From JAGTVG01 sp964543195 (GTDB taxonomy: Bacteria; Bacteroidota; Bacteroidia; Cytophagales; Cyclobacteriaceae): a DNA stretch of 64,000 nt. Where the stretch lies: NCBI GenBank assembly GCA_964543195.1, contig CAZIXF010000021.1:1-64000 (forward strand), read 5' to 3'. Made by a program: the position numbers and the translations under genes. This document shows positions 9,301 to 17,877 of the stretch, piece after piece (position 1 is the first letter of the stretch; each line of letters begins with the position of its first letter). A model generated the notes under the pieces. The model worked only from the letters and a program-made list of their open reading frames with translations, was not told where the DNA came from and did not search any database.

Positions 9301-9615
9301 GAAGCCATGCATCTCGACCTGGATAATACCGACCTGGTTGTGCTCAGTGCCTGTGAGACCGCCCTGGGGCACGTGACGAACGGGGAAGGCGTTTACGGGT
9401 TACAGCGGTCATTCCTGGTTTCGGGAGCGCATTCCGTATTGATGAGTTTATGGAAAGTAAATGATGAAACCACAAAAGAGCTCATGTCAGGATTTTATAC
9501 AAACTGGTTGCAGTCGGGAAAAAAGTTGGAAGCCTTCCGCCAGGCCCAGCAATCCTTAAAAAGCAAATACAACAGTCCCTATTACTGGGGAGCGTTTGTG
9601 ATGGTGGGTTTTTAA
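6380..9615 (+). CDS. TPR-CHAT domain protein (caspase-like), 5' partial
   Basis: The frame is open from the gap edge, and residues read there (ALASASRAQ then TEKDLL) look like the end of a secretion signal, so the true start lies in the gap; the ATG at 6526 is internal. At least 1078 residues remain. TPR-like helical repeats fill the first two thirds. The C-terminal CHAT protease domain has its His in HVATHGFF (codon at 9145) and its Cys in LSACET (codon at 9352), followed by the conserved GEGVYGLQRSF and SLWKVND segments. CHAT proteins are caspase-like peptidases, some activated by partner proteins. A periplasmic or surface protease with TPR-based recognition is the likely picture. Target unknown; no obvious partner gene is visible. 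Confidence 0.88.
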
Positions 9616-9638
9616 ACCAAAGTTACCTTTGGGTTTAA
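9611..9638 (+). terminator. Hairpin after CHAT gene
   Basis: AAACCAAAG and CTTTGGGTTT pair around TTAC, beginning within the stop codon of the CHAT gene. There is no clear T-tract afterwards, so termination strength is uncertain. Confidence 0.5.
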
Positions 9639-9921
9639 GGAGAAGTAAATTGGATAAGTATCAAGCCAAAGTTGTTTCAATGTCACGGATTGGTTTTTCA
9701 TCATTTATTGCTGCCAATAGAAGATAAAACGGATCAAACTATCGGGCAAAATTATCAGACAGGTCAGTTTTCTTCGCAGCTAAGTTTTAGCCTTCCATAA
9801 CTGGATAAAAGGATCGTATATTTTGGTGGAGAATAGCAGTGTTAACACCATCTTGCCATTAATATGGATATGTTTTAACTTTACTTATATCATTTTCTAC
9901 AAATTGTAACCCCCTCTTGAA
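9639..9921. other. Intergenic region, no feature recognised
   Basis: The stretch between the CHAT gene and the AraC-type regulator is moderately AT-rich with stops in all frames. No RNA gene or clear promoter box was seen. Confidence 0.4.
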
Positions 9922-10482
9922 TTGAAAATATACATCAAAAACATGGTTTGCATTCGATGCCAGATGATCGTAAAGGCTGAACTGGAGAAATTAGGCCTCC
10001 ATTATATTGATGTAAAAATCGGCGAGGCTGAAATTTATGAGGATGTAAGCAAGGAAAAATTGGATCATCTGGATACCGCCTTGAAAAAATCTGGTTTACT
10101 CATCATGGATAATAATAAAAGTATCCTGGTTGAAAAAATAAAAAACGCCATAATAGAATTGGTGCATTATACAGAGGATCAGATCAAAGTAAATCTTTCC
10201 GATTTTCTCAGTGACAAACTTGGTTATGATTATACCTATCTTGCCAATCTTTTTACAGAGGTGAAAGGAATTAACATTGAAAAATTCTATTTGACTCATA
10301 AAATTGAAAAAGTAAAGGAACTGATCGTATATGACGAGCTCAACCTTACCGAAATCGCGTATAAAATGCATTACAGCAGTGTTTCTCATCTTTCCAATCA
10401 GTTTAAAAAAATTACCGGATTGACTCCGACACATTTTAAGAAGCTCAAAGACAAGAGACGAAAATCCTTTGATGACGTGTGA
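9922..10482 (+). CDS. AraC-type regulator with N-terminal CxxC metal/heavy-metal-like domain
   Basis: A 186-residue protein starting at TTG; the start is supported by the family-typical opening MKIYIKNMVCIRCQM, whereas the next ATG would remove half of it. Residues 1-65 form a small ferredoxin-like fold resembling heavy-metal-associated domains, with Cys9 and Cys12. The C-terminus is an AraC/XylS double helix-turn-helix (about 85-175; LTEIAYKMHYSSVSHLSNQFKKITG). It may sense a metal, thiol or oxidant through the cysteine pair, though no ligand is known to me. A small cupin gene follows 68 nt later and could be a target. Solo regulators of this form are widespread in Bacteroidota. Confidence 0.8.
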   Translation: MKIYIKNMVCIRCQMIVKAELEKLGLHYIDVKIGEAEIYEDVSKEKLDHLDTALKKSGLLIMDNNKSILVEKIKNAIIELVHYTEDQIKVNLSDFLSDKLGYDYTYLANLFTEVKGINIEKFYLTHKIEKVKELIVYDELNLTEIAYKMHYSSVSHLSNQFKKITGLTPTHFKKLKDKRRKSFDDV

Positions 10483-10550
10483 ATCATGTAATTATTATCA
10501 ATAACCGTATAACACTTACCTGATATCATTCAAATACCTTTGTCAAACTC

Positions 10551-10901
10551 ATGGATAAAGCTGAAATTAATAAATCGAAAACATATATTCTACTTGAATT
10601 ACTTGAATATATTCCAAACTCCGTAATCAGCAGATCAATTATCCGGAAACCAACAGGGAATATAAATATTATTGCGGTTGACACAGGAGAAACCCTGGCA
10701 GAGAAGATCTCCCCCTTTGATATATTCATTCAGATTATTGATGGGATAGCAGAAATTGTAATGGATGAAAAATCGCTTACACTTCATACCGGTCAGGCCA
10801 TCATTATCCCGGCCCATGTATCAAATAGGTTCATTGCAAACAAACGATTCATAATGATTTCAACCGTTATCAAAAGTGGGTATGAAGGGAATATTTTATG
10901 A
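10551..10901 (+). CDS. Cupin-domain protein
   Basis: A single cupin barrel of 116 residues: the segment IQIIDGIAEIVMDEKSLTL and the following GQAIIIPAHVSNRF match the two cupin motifs, although only one histidine of the usual metal set (HVSNRF) is apparent. Proteins of this kind bind small ligands or act as quercetinase-like or regulatory cupins. It follows the AraC-type regulator on the same strand, so a shared stress or sensing role is plausible. The specific substrate is unknown. Confidence 0.7.
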   Translation: MDKAEINKSKTYILLELLEYIPNSVISRSIIRKPTGNINIIAVDTGETLAEKISPFDIFIQIIDGIAEIVMDEKSLTLHTGQAIIIPAHVSNRFIANKRFIMISTVIKSGYEGNIL

Positions 10902-10936
10902 AGAGTAAAAAAATTTAATCTTAGAAAACAGAAATC

Positions 10937-11059
10937 ATGTCTAGAAATAAAAAAGGCAATGAAAAAAGCAACAATAAAGTCGCAGTTAAAACCCTGAAAG
11001 AAAAAAGGGCAGAAAAAGCAGCAAAACGGGTAGAAAAAAACAAAGAGGGAAAATTATAG
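10937..11059 (+). CDS. Small lysine-rich protein
   Basis: A 40-residue ORF from ATG to TAG that is about one third lysine and strongly basic (MSRNKKGNEKSNNK...). It lies between the cupin gene and the GT4 gene on the same strand with good spacing. The charged, low-complexity composition suggests a disordered, nucleic-acid-binding or stress-type peptide. Short lysine-rich ORFs of this kind are common in Bacteroidota genomes, but function is unknown. Confidence 0.5.
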   Translation: MSRNKKGNEKSNNKVAVKTLKEKRAEKAAKRVEKNKEGKL

Positions 11060-11163
11060 AATCTTAACAGCTTTTTACCTGTAGTTTTATCAACCTGACG
11101 GATAATACTGGTTTTTTATAACCAGGGATCAGAAATTATTGCCAAATCAATAAACTCAGACTT

Positions 11164-13398
11164 ATGAAACTAGCTTATATCGGTACCTATCCGCCACGTG
11201 AATGCGGAATTGGTACCTATACAAATAATTTATTCAATTCCATGGTTGTTAACCGGGAAAAGGATGATCCTTCAGCCGAAGGATTCGTCGTTGCATTAAA
11301 TGACTTCGATACTACGTATGAATATCCTGAAGAAGTAAAACTTACCATCCGGCAGGAACATCAGGAAGATTACTTGCAGGCCGTGAAATTTATCAATCTG
11401 AATGGTGCTGACCTTTGCATCGTTGAACATGAGTTTGGTATTTTCGGAGGTCAGAACGGTGTATATATCCTTCCCTTACTGCACAGACTGGAAGTTCCAT
11501 TCATTGTAACGTTGCATACCATCCTAAAAACCCCGTCGTATAATGAAAAGGCTGTTTTGAAACAAATCTGCAGTATGGCACAAAAAATAGTGGTAATGAG
11601 CCATAAGGCAATCGAATTCCTGTCGGGAATATATGATGTGCCTGAAAAAAAAATTGCCTTTATAGAACACGGGGTTCCGGATATTTATTTTAATCAGGAA
11701 AAGTCAAAAAAAGAATTTAAACTGGAAAGCAAGAAGGTACTCCTCACCTTTGGTTTTATTGGTCGCAACAAAGGAATTGAAACGGTAATAACGGCATTGC
11801 CCAAGGTAGTTGAAAAACATCCCGATGTAAAATATGTCGTCCTGGGCAAGACCCATCCCAACGTACTTAGACATTCGGGGGAAGAATACCGTATCTTTCT
11901 ATTGCGATTAGTGAAAAACCTTGAGCTTGAAAACCATGTCTTGTTTTTGAACGAGTATATCGACACGAAGGACCTGCTCAAGTACTTATCTGCCTCTGAC
12001 ATTTACATAACCCCTTATCTCAATGAAGCACAGATCACCAGTGGCACACTTTCGTATGCTGTAGGGGCCGGTGCAGCCGTGGTTTCAACGCCCTACTGGC
12101 ATGCCGAGGAACTACTGGCAGACGGAAGAGGACAGTTTTTTAATTTTAACGACCCGGATGGGCTGGCCTCTGTATTAATGGATCTTCTCGATCACCCCCA
12201 AAAATTAAATCAATATAAAAGGAACGCATTCGAATATGGCCGAAAAATCACCTGGCCTAAAACAGGAGAAAAGTATCTTGCCCTAACGGAGGATGTGCTT
12301 ACTGGCAAGCATAATATAATTGAAAAAAAGGATTCCGTTCTGGATCTGCTTATTCTTCCTCCATTTTCATTGGGTCATATTAATAGATTGACTGATGATA
12401 CCGGTATCATTCAGCATGCAAAATTCGGCATCCCAAATTTAAAAGAAGGTTACTGCCTCGATGATAATTCCAGGGCACTGCTCATGGTGTTAATGGTATA
12501 CAAACAAATGAAGGATCCGCGGGCCCTTGAATTATCACCAATATATTTAAGTTACATCCATTATATGCAAAATGTAAACGGCACCTTCCGGAATTTTCTC
12601 AGCTTCAACCGGAATTACCTAGATGAGATTGGTTCCGAAGATTCCTTTGGAAGAACTATCTGGGCATTGGGATATCTCTTGTGCAATGCGCCCAATGATG
12701 CCTATTATCAAGCGGGAAGACAACTGTTTTTCAATTCTTCCCCCAATTTTGAAAATTTAGAATCAATAAGAGGTATCGCCAATACAATGATCGGGATAGG
12801 TTATTATTTGATCAGTAATCCATCGGATGATTCAATGACTGAAAGGTTGCGCAATATGGCTAAAAAATTAATTATGCATTATGAAGAAAATAAATCTCAT
12901 GACTGGAAATGGTTTGAATCCTTACTTGCCTACGATAACGGTATCCTGCCTCTCGCCCTCCTGCATTCAGCAGAAATACTCAACGATGATAAAATCACTA
13001 AAGTAGCCCTCGATTCGATGGACTTCCTGACGAATCACACACTTAAAGATAACTATCTGTCCATTGTCGGGAATGAAGTCTGGTATAAAAGAGATGGCAA
13101 ACGCTCTGTATTTGCTCAACAACCGATTGATGCCATGGCAATGGTGTTAATGTATCACCGGGCTTATCATGTAACAAAAGATAAAGAATATCTCAATAAA
13201 TTATATACTTCGTTCCTTTGGTTTCTAGGGGAAAATGACTTGAGAATGAGTCTATACGATTTTGAGACAAAAGGTTGTTGTGATGGATTTGAAAGCTATG
13301 GGGTAAACCGTAACCAGGGTGCGGAAAGCTCGCTGGCGTACCTGATCTCTCATCTGACTGTACTACTGGCTTATGAGGAATTTCACGGTTCGGATTAA
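11164..13398 (+). CDS. GT4 glycosyltransferase fused to an alpha/alpha-barrel hydrolase-like domain
   Basis: A 744-residue two-domain protein. Residues 1-385 are a GT-B glycosyltransferase of family 4, with the N-terminal PPRECGIGTYT loop and the donor-site region ending in SGTLSYAVGAGAAVVSTPYWHAEEL. Residues 400-744 form a helical domain with repeated YCLDDNSRALL, SFGRTIWALGY and DGFESYGVNRNQGAESS segments, like alpha/alpha-barrel sugar enzymes. The GH130 gene at 14662-16137 points toward it, which suggests the two handle the same mannose- or glucose-type glycan. GT4 enzymes use nucleotide sugars at the cytosolic face. The exact product cannot be told from sequence. Confidence 0.85.
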   Translation: MKLAYIGTYPPRECGIGTYTNNLFNSMVVNREKDDPSAEGFVVALNDFDTTYEYPEEVKLTIRQEHQEDYLQAVKFINLNGADLCIVEHEFGIFGGQNGVYILPLLHRLEVPFIVTLHTILKTPSYNEKAVLKQICSMAQKIVVMSHKAIEFLSGIYDVPEKKIAFIEHGVPDIYFNQEKSKKEFKLESKKVLLTFGFIGRNKGIETVITALPKVVEKHPDVKYVVLGKTHPNVLRHSGEEYRIFLLRLVKNLELENHVLFLNEYIDTKDLLKYLSASDIYITPYLNEAQITSGTLSYAVGAGAAVVSTPYWHAEELLADGRGQFFNFNDPDGLASVLMDLLDHPQKLNQYKRNAFEYGRKITWPKTGEKYLALTEDVLTGKHNIIEKKDSVLDLLILPPFSLGHINRLTDDTGIIQHAKFGIPNLKEGYCLDDNSRALLMVLMVYKQMKDPRALELSPIYLSYIHYMQNVNGTFRNFLSFNRNYLDEIGSEDSFGRTIWALGYLLCNAPNDAYYQAGRQLFFNSSPNFENLESIRGIANTMIGIGYYLISNPSDDSMTERLRNMAKKLIMHYEENKSHDWKWFESLLAYDNGILPLALLHSAEILNDDKITKVALDSMDFLTNHTLKDNYLSIVGNEVWYKRDGKRSVFAQQPIDAMAMVLMYHRAYHVTKDKEYLNKLYTSFLWFLGENDLRMSLYDFETKGCCDGFESYGVNRNQGAESSLAYLISHLTVLLAYEEFHGSD

Positions 13399-13448
13399 AA
13401 AAATCTTGGTCAAGAGGAGATTTTTACAGGTAGCTTGGTAGACCGGAT

Positions 13449-13473
13449 AAAAAAAATCCCGCCAGTGGCGGGA
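13449..13473 (-). terminator. Rho-independent terminator of the cold-shock gene
   Basis: TCCCGCC (13457-13463) and GGCGGGA (13467-13473) form a 7-bp GC-rich stem around AGT. On the minus strand the stem is followed by eight T residues (13449-13456), a textbook terminator placed 31 nt after the csp stop. Confidence 0.9.
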
Positions 13474-13504
13474 ATAAAATCTTAAATGGTAATGATAAAA
13501 TAAA

Positions 13505-13696
13505 CTATGCAAGTCTGACATTTACCGCATTTAATCCTTTTTTTCCGGCTTCCAAATCAAAAGTTACTTCATCATTTTCCCTGATATCTTCTTTTAAACC
13601 AGTTGAATGAACAAAATATTCCTTAGGTGAGTCCGCATCTTTAATGAATCCAAATCCTTTGGAATCATTGTAAAATTTTACTGTTCCAGTATTCAT
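13505..13696 (-). CDS. Cold-shock domain protein
   Basis: A 63-residue single cold-shock domain with both RNA-binding motifs: RNP1 as KGFGFI and RNP2 as YFVHST. It is a five-stranded OB-fold RNA chaperone that binds single-stranded RNA or DNA in the cytoplasm. The length is typical for Bacteroidota CspA-like proteins. The gene is monocistronic, with a strong terminator downstream and an inverted repeat in the untranslated region upstream, suggesting RNA-level control. Which Csp paralogue it is cannot be decided. Confidence 0.93.
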   Translation of the reverse strand: MNTGTVKFYNDSKGFGFIKDADSPKEYFVHSTGLKEDIRENDEVTFDLEAGKKGLNAVNVRLA

Positions 13697-13718
13697 AATA
13701 TTTGTTTAAATATGGGTG

Positions 13719-13750
13719 AATGTACACCTTTTTTGGGTGCACTGTACATT
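13719..13750 (-). promoter_or_regulatory. Inverted repeat in the csp leader region
   Basis: AATGTACA (13719-13726) and TGTACATT (13743-13750) are perfect inverted 8-mers separated by 16 nt. The segment ends 22 nt upstream of the csp start. Inside it, GGTG/CACC pairings offer an alternative fold. It could be an RNA thermosensor-like 5' UTR element or an operator. Confidence 0.5.
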
Positions 13751-13875
13751 ATTCTGAATTAATTTTTAATCATCCATATTGCTTCTATTTAATACGGCTT
13801 AATATACTAAGACGGTTTTATATGGCTGGTACTCTCAAGATTTGCACCCTTGTGTAACAAATATTGGAGATATCC

Positions 13876-14040
13876 TCATTGTTTGTTGATTACCTGCTTT
13901 TTAAGCGCTATCCAGATGAGTGCAACTAGAATGGCAATTGCAAAAACCAAATGAACTAATCCGGATGTGTTGTAATTCAAAGATACGATGATCCAGATAA
14001 GGACAAGCAATCCTATAATAGTATATAGTAAGTTTTTCAT
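13876..14040 (-). CDS. Small two-helix membrane protein, lmo0937-like
   Basis: A 54-residue ORF opening MKNLLYTIIGLLVLIWII with two membrane segments (about 3-21 and 27-46) and a basic tail. This matches the lmo0937/DUF5670-type small membrane proteins found in many bacteria, often near stress genes. The role is unknown. It lies between the csp gene and a short hypothetical gene on the same strand, in a region rich in small stress-type genes. Confidence 0.7.
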   Translation of the reverse strand: MKNLLYTIIGLLVLIWIIVSLNYNTSGLVHLVFAIAILVALIWIALKKQVINKQ

Positions 14041-14206
14041 TTCTTTTAATATTAGTTTTATGTATATTGCAATGTTTGTTTCTTTAAATAAAATAAAGCT
14101 AATTCACTTTCATTCCCTGTTCATTAGATTATTCGAAACATGAATTACATCTTACATACAATCTGCTTTAGGCAGAAGTAGATCTAAGCCCATTGATTTA
14201 GGTGCT

Positions 14207-14428
14207 TTATATTATTACCCTTTCGGTTTCCCCCATCAGCTCCCTTTCAAAATAGACCAACTCATTACTGTTGATTCTGTTTTTTGCCACACAATAATAT
14301 ATTCTTTTTAAATAGCGTCTTATAGTTAATTTCAGGTCAGGGTTGGTCCTGGCATATACTGTTTCTCCTTCTTTATATTTGTTATTGGGGTTTGGGGGAT
14401 TGGTTTGAACTGAATTTGGTTTTTCCAT
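14207..14428 (-). CDS. Conserved-looking short hypothetical protein
   Basis: A 73-residue protein starting at MEKPNSVQTNPPN; an upstream in-frame ATG at 14470 is possible but less natural. After a Pro/Asn-rich N-terminus, it carries a compact basic segment (KEGETVYARTNPDLKLTIRR) and an ELVYFERELMG end. I have the impression of a small Bacteroidota family with this pattern but cannot name a function. No membrane segment or signal peptide is present. Confidence 0.55.
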   Translation of the reverse strand: MEKPNSVQTNPPNPNNKYKEGETVYARTNPDLKLTIRRYLKRIYYCVAKNRINSNELVYFERELMGETERVII

Positions 14429-14661
14429 CGTGTTTCTGTTTATTTGTGCATCTGTTTCGGTAAAATTCAACTTTTCCCGGCTTTCAATGTTTTATAAAAT
14501 AACTGTAAATCCGCCCGGGTCAATTTTATTTTAACTTCCACATTTATAAAGATGGTCTGTTTAATTGACTCCCACGTTACATAACTAGGGAAAAAAGTTA
14601 CAATATTCACACTTGCCTGATTAGTGCCGGCAAGAATCTACATCCTGTTTACAAAAAACAT

Positions 14662-16137
14662 CTATTCCCTGGTATTTTTAATCTCGTTCAACAGATCCCG
14701 TAAATTTAGAGAAGCGTAAGTAGAAGCATAATCAGATGTGGCGTAGGGGATGATTAAGTCCTCATTATGGATCATTGAACCACACGAATATACTACATTG
14801 GGCACATACCCTTCTCTTTCCTGAGTATTAGGGACCAATATAGGTGTTTTAAGTCTGCCTATTTCTTTTTCCGGCGTCTGCAGATCGAATAGCGATGCCC
14901 CCAATACGTATTCGCGCACAGGACCCACACCATGAGTTATCAATAACCATCCTTCGTCCGTTTCGATTGGTGATCCGCAATTCCCTATTTGAATAAACTC
15001 CCATGGATATCTGGGTTTTTGTAAAAGTTGAGCTTCTCGCCACATAGTAATTGTATCAGAATAGGCGATATAATTATTGGATCCATCGAGTCTGCACAAC
15101 ATAACGTATTTACCATTGATCTTTCTCGGAAAAAGGGCCATGCCTTTGTTCTGTGCAATTTCTCCATTAATGGGTAAAATCCTGAAATGATAAAAATCCC
15201 TGGTATCAAGCATCTTCGGCAATATGGTGGCACCGTCAAAGGCTGTGTAGGTAGCATAATAGTTTGCCTCCCCCTGATCGTCAATAAATTTTACAAACCG
15301 GGCATCTTCAATTCCGTTTTTTTCATTGTCCGAAACAGGGAAGATCACCCTTTCGGAAATGTTAGTGTCCAGGGAAAAGTCAAGTTCGTAATGTGATGAG
15401 GCCAACCATGTGATCTGATTTAAAAGCGTCTTTACACCGGAGGAGAGTTTCGGTGTGTTTTTTTCTTCTTCAATACATTTCAGCAATTCATCATAGGTGA
15501 ATTTATTGTTCAGCTTATCCAGTACTAAACCGGGAGAGGTACTGGTATGAAGGTCCAGCATTTCTTCCAGCTTACTTTTAAATGCACTTTTATCATAGTA
15601 ATGCCGCCGGATGTGTTCAGCTTCCTCCAGCATCCTGCCAACCGGCTCGGTAGATAGTTCGTTATTTTTATTCAAAACTCCTGTCCGGAAAACAATGGAG
15701 GAAATATGTCCCTCGCCGGTAGCCCTGAAACTCAGAATTACTCTTTTTTCATTTTTACCGGTTTCCGACTGGTCGGGATGTTCAACGATGGATGGATTAA
15801 AAAAGGCAGCCGATTCAATAGAGTATTCCATAGTAAAATAGGCGCCAATAAGTATTTTTCTGCTATTATCCAGGGATTGGGGATCAATGTTTAACTGCTT
15901 TAACAGATGGGAAATATTGTTAAAGTTTTTTTCAAAGATCTTTGAAATATTTCTATGCCGGGTTGAGAAGTCCCGCAGTACCTGGTGTAATACGGAGGAT
16001 GCTTCGTCTTTTGGCATATTCAGTACTGATTGTATAGTATCGATGGCCCTCTCGTCATTCGAATATAAAAACCGGGCTATTACCCTGGTAGGATCAGGGA
16101 GGAATTTAACATTCTTTCTCTTAACGGAAATTTGCAT
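14662..16137 (-). CDS. GH130-family glycoside phosphorylase/hydrolase
   Basis: A 491-residue protein with the five-bladed propeller signature of GH130: the segment GIEDARFV, the sugar-binding LCRLDGSNNYIAYSD, and NCGSPIETDEGWLLITHGVG with its acidic residues. An N-terminal helical extension of about 180 residues precedes the propeller. GH130 enzymes phosphorolyse or hydrolyse beta-mannosides; the long N-terminal extension and intracellular location (no signal peptide) fit an intracellular phosphorylase, but substrate is not determined. It faces the GT4 fusion gene across the small csp cluster. A 16-bp palindrome stands 15 nt before its ATG and may control it. Confidence 0.85.
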   Translation of the reverse strand: MQISVKRKNVKFLPDPTRVIARFLYSNDERAIDTIQSVLNMPKDEASSVLHQVLRDFSTRHRNISKIFEKNFNNISHLLKQLNIDPQSLDNSRKILIGAYFTMEYSIESAAFFNPSIVEHPDQSETGKNEKRVILSFRATGEGHISSIVFRTGVLNKNNELSTEPVGRMLEEAEHIRRHYYDKSAFKSKLEEMLDLHTSTSPGLVLDKLNNKFTYDELLKCIEEEKNTPKLSSGVKTLLNQITWLASSHYELDFSLDTNISERVIFPVSDNEKNGIEDARFVKFIDDQGEANYYATYTAFDGATILPKMLDTRDFYHFRILPINGEIAQNKGMALFPRKINGKYVMLCRLDGSNNYIAYSDTITMWREAQLLQKPRYPWEFIQIGNCGSPIETDEGWLLITHGVGPVREYVLGASLFDLQTPEKEIGRLKTPILVPNTQEREGYVPNVVYSCGSMIHNEDLIIPYATSDYASTYASLNLRDLLNEIKNTRE

Positions 16138-16151
16138 GCATTGGTGGATAT

Positions 16152-16167
16152 TACCTTTATAAAGGTA
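16152..16167. promoter_or_regulatory. 16-bp perfect palindrome before the GH130 start (candidate operator)
   Basis: TACCTTTATAAAGGTA is a perfect 16-bp palindrome 15 nt upstream of the GH130 ATG. Its place in the 5' region, and its DNA symmetry without a loop, fit a dimeric repressor site better than an RNA hairpin. Confidence 0.5.
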
Positions 16168-16330
16168 GGGCTATAGTTTAATTAGTTGAATAAATTCTCA
16201 ATTTATTTATTATTTGCCCGTATACGGTTAGTTTCTGTTCTATTCCGGACAGTTTTCTCCGCCTCTTTAGAAATGTGGCAGGATTAGCAAAATCCCAACG
16301 ATCATGAACCCCCAATTGTCACGTAACATA

Positions 16331-17308
16331 CTAAACGGCGATCCATTTGAACTGGTATTGCTTTTCCGGAGTTTTCAATCGTTCGGCAATACGTTGCAGT
16401 CTTTCCGGCAGGGTCATCAGGTAATCCCTGGCTCTTTCGGCTTCATCATTGATCCGGGAGATGTGTTCAATATCCCATTCTTTCAGGAGTAACTTCAGTA
16501 TTTCAATATAATCGTGGGTTGTATAAACTCTGGTGCGTTGAGCTGCATCGGAAAAATGTGAAAACAATCCGCCAATCTTCCCGCCGGATTCCCTTAAAAG
16601 ATGGGCCGGCATCACTATTTTCTTTTTCATCATATCTTCCATTGCCAGCATCATCTCACCGGGATTGATGGCGAATATCCGCTTTACGAAATCTTTATAG
16701 GCATTGGCATGCCGGGCCTCATCCGAGGCAATTATGCCGCATATTTTTGCCAGGAGATTGTTTCCCGTTTTTTTGGCTAAAGTAGCCACTCTTCGATGAG
16801 ATATATTGGTAGCTAATTCCTGAAAACTCGTATAAACAAAATTACGATAGGGATCCCGGCCCGTTTGAATATCGAAACCATCCCGGAGCAGGTGTTGTGT
16901 GGAGATCTCCATTTCTTTCATGTTAACCCTTCCGGATAAATAAAGATATTTATTGAGCAGATCCCCGTGCCGGTTTTCTTCCGCCGTCCATGACCGTATC
17001 CATTTTGACCAGCCATTCCTTTCTTCCTGATCAATGCCTTCAAGGTCCATTAACCATGCTTCATAGGTAGGCAAGGCCTCTTCCGTAATGGTGTCCCCGA
17101 TCAATACGGCAAACAGGTCATAGTCCATTTCACGGGAAGCTTTCTGTATTTCCTTTACCTCTTCATAAAAATCCGGGTTCCGTGAGTCCGGAAGCAGATC
17201 CGACGGTTGCCAGTATTCCTCCACCGGCTTAAGGTATTTTTCAAGTATTTCATCCATTGATTTTTCAATGGTTTGCATTACTTCAAGTCGTACATTGGAT
17301 AATTTCAT
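16331..17308 (-). CDS. Acyl-ACP desaturase (soluble di-iron)
   Basis: A 325-residue, all-helical soluble protein. The di-iron ligand motifs are EENRHG (about residues 110-115) and DEARHA (about 196-201), the hallmark of plant-type stearoyl-ACP desaturases. It introduces a cis double bond into acyl-ACP using oxygen and ferredoxin, so it implies at least microaerobic life or oxygen scavenging. It follows the GH130 gene on the same strand with 193 nt between, so it probably has its own promoter. All metal ligands appear intact. Substrate chain length and double-bond position cannot be read. Confidence 0.9.
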   Translation of the reverse strand: MKLSNVRLEVMQTIEKSMDEILEKYLKPVEEYWQPSDLLPDSRNPDFYEEVKEIQKASREMDYDLFAVLIGDTITEEALPTYEAWLMDLEGIDQEERNGWSKWIRSWTAEENRHGDLLNKYLYLSGRVNMKEMEISTQHLLRDGFDIQTGRDPYRNFVYTSFQELATNISHRRVATLAKKTGNNLLAKICGIIASDEARHANAYKDFVKRIFAINPGEMMLAMEDMMKKKIVMPAHLLRESGGKIGGLFSHFSDAAQRTRVYTTHDYIEILKLLLKEWDIEHISRINDEAERARDYLMTLPERLQRIAERLKTPEKQYQFKWIAV

Positions 17309-17654
17309 GGTAAGCCTGATTTATTATTTTATTACTTTAATGATGGTTTTATTTTGTGATCTGTAATTGGTAATTTGTGGAGTAACAGTAAACACTTAGA
17401 AGCTTTTTTATCGGCTTTCATAGAATAAAAGCGAATTCCGGCTTATAGATACAGGATCAGTTTTATTCATCCCGCTGTTATCATCCCACCAATACCTGTA
17501 TGATTTCAAGAGTTTTGATAAATTCAATTTGTCAATGTACAATTTTATCATGGTTTTTCAAAAAAATTAAGCAAGGATACGCGAAGTAATTAAGGATGAA
17601 GGAAATGAAATTATTAATAATATACTCAAACAATATAAATTATAATAAACGTAA
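17309..17654. other. AT-rich intergenic region, no gene recognised
   Basis: The 346-nt stretch upstream of the desaturase gene is very AT-rich and carries stops in all frames. It marks the transition into the accessory region that follows. No clear promoter box or RNA was found. Confidence 0.4.
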
Positions 17655-17676
17655 GTGATATTTTACCTCCCAAATT

Positions 17677-17735
17677 TGTTGTACCTATGTTATACCCACC
17701 TAAAAATACAAAAGCCCAAAGTCTCCTTTGAGCTT
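17677..17735. repeat. Imperfect 59-nt direct repeat, copy A
   Basis: It matches 20464-20522 with about 88 percent identity over 59 nt, including the shared opening TGTTGTACCTATGTT and an A-rich centre. Copy A leads straight into the integrase remnant. The pair brackets the toxin-antitoxin and RHS segment, like the scars of an integrated element. Confidence 0.7.
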
Positions 17736-17744
17736 AGTCTTTCC

Positions 17745-17873
17745 GGAGAGGAAATACCAATTCAGATGCTCCAGAAGCTATATAGACATACTTCCATTTC
17801 AACAACAATTAATTACCAGGCGAATTTCATTTATAAGGATGCGGATGAGGCTTTGGAGAAGGTGATTAAATAA
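17745..17873 (+). pseudogene. Remnant of a tyrosine recombinase C-terminus
   Basis: About 43 residues (GEEIPIQMLQKLYRHTS then ISTTINYQANF) match the last part of phage-type tyrosine recombinases, where HxS...STTxxY holds the nucleophilic tyrosine. The usual GH is changed to RH, and the rest of the protein, including the Arg and HxxR motifs, is missing. The frame runs back into repeat copy A without any integrase-like sequence. It is a broken end of a once mobile element. Confidence 0.7.
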
Positions 17874-17877
17874 TGAT

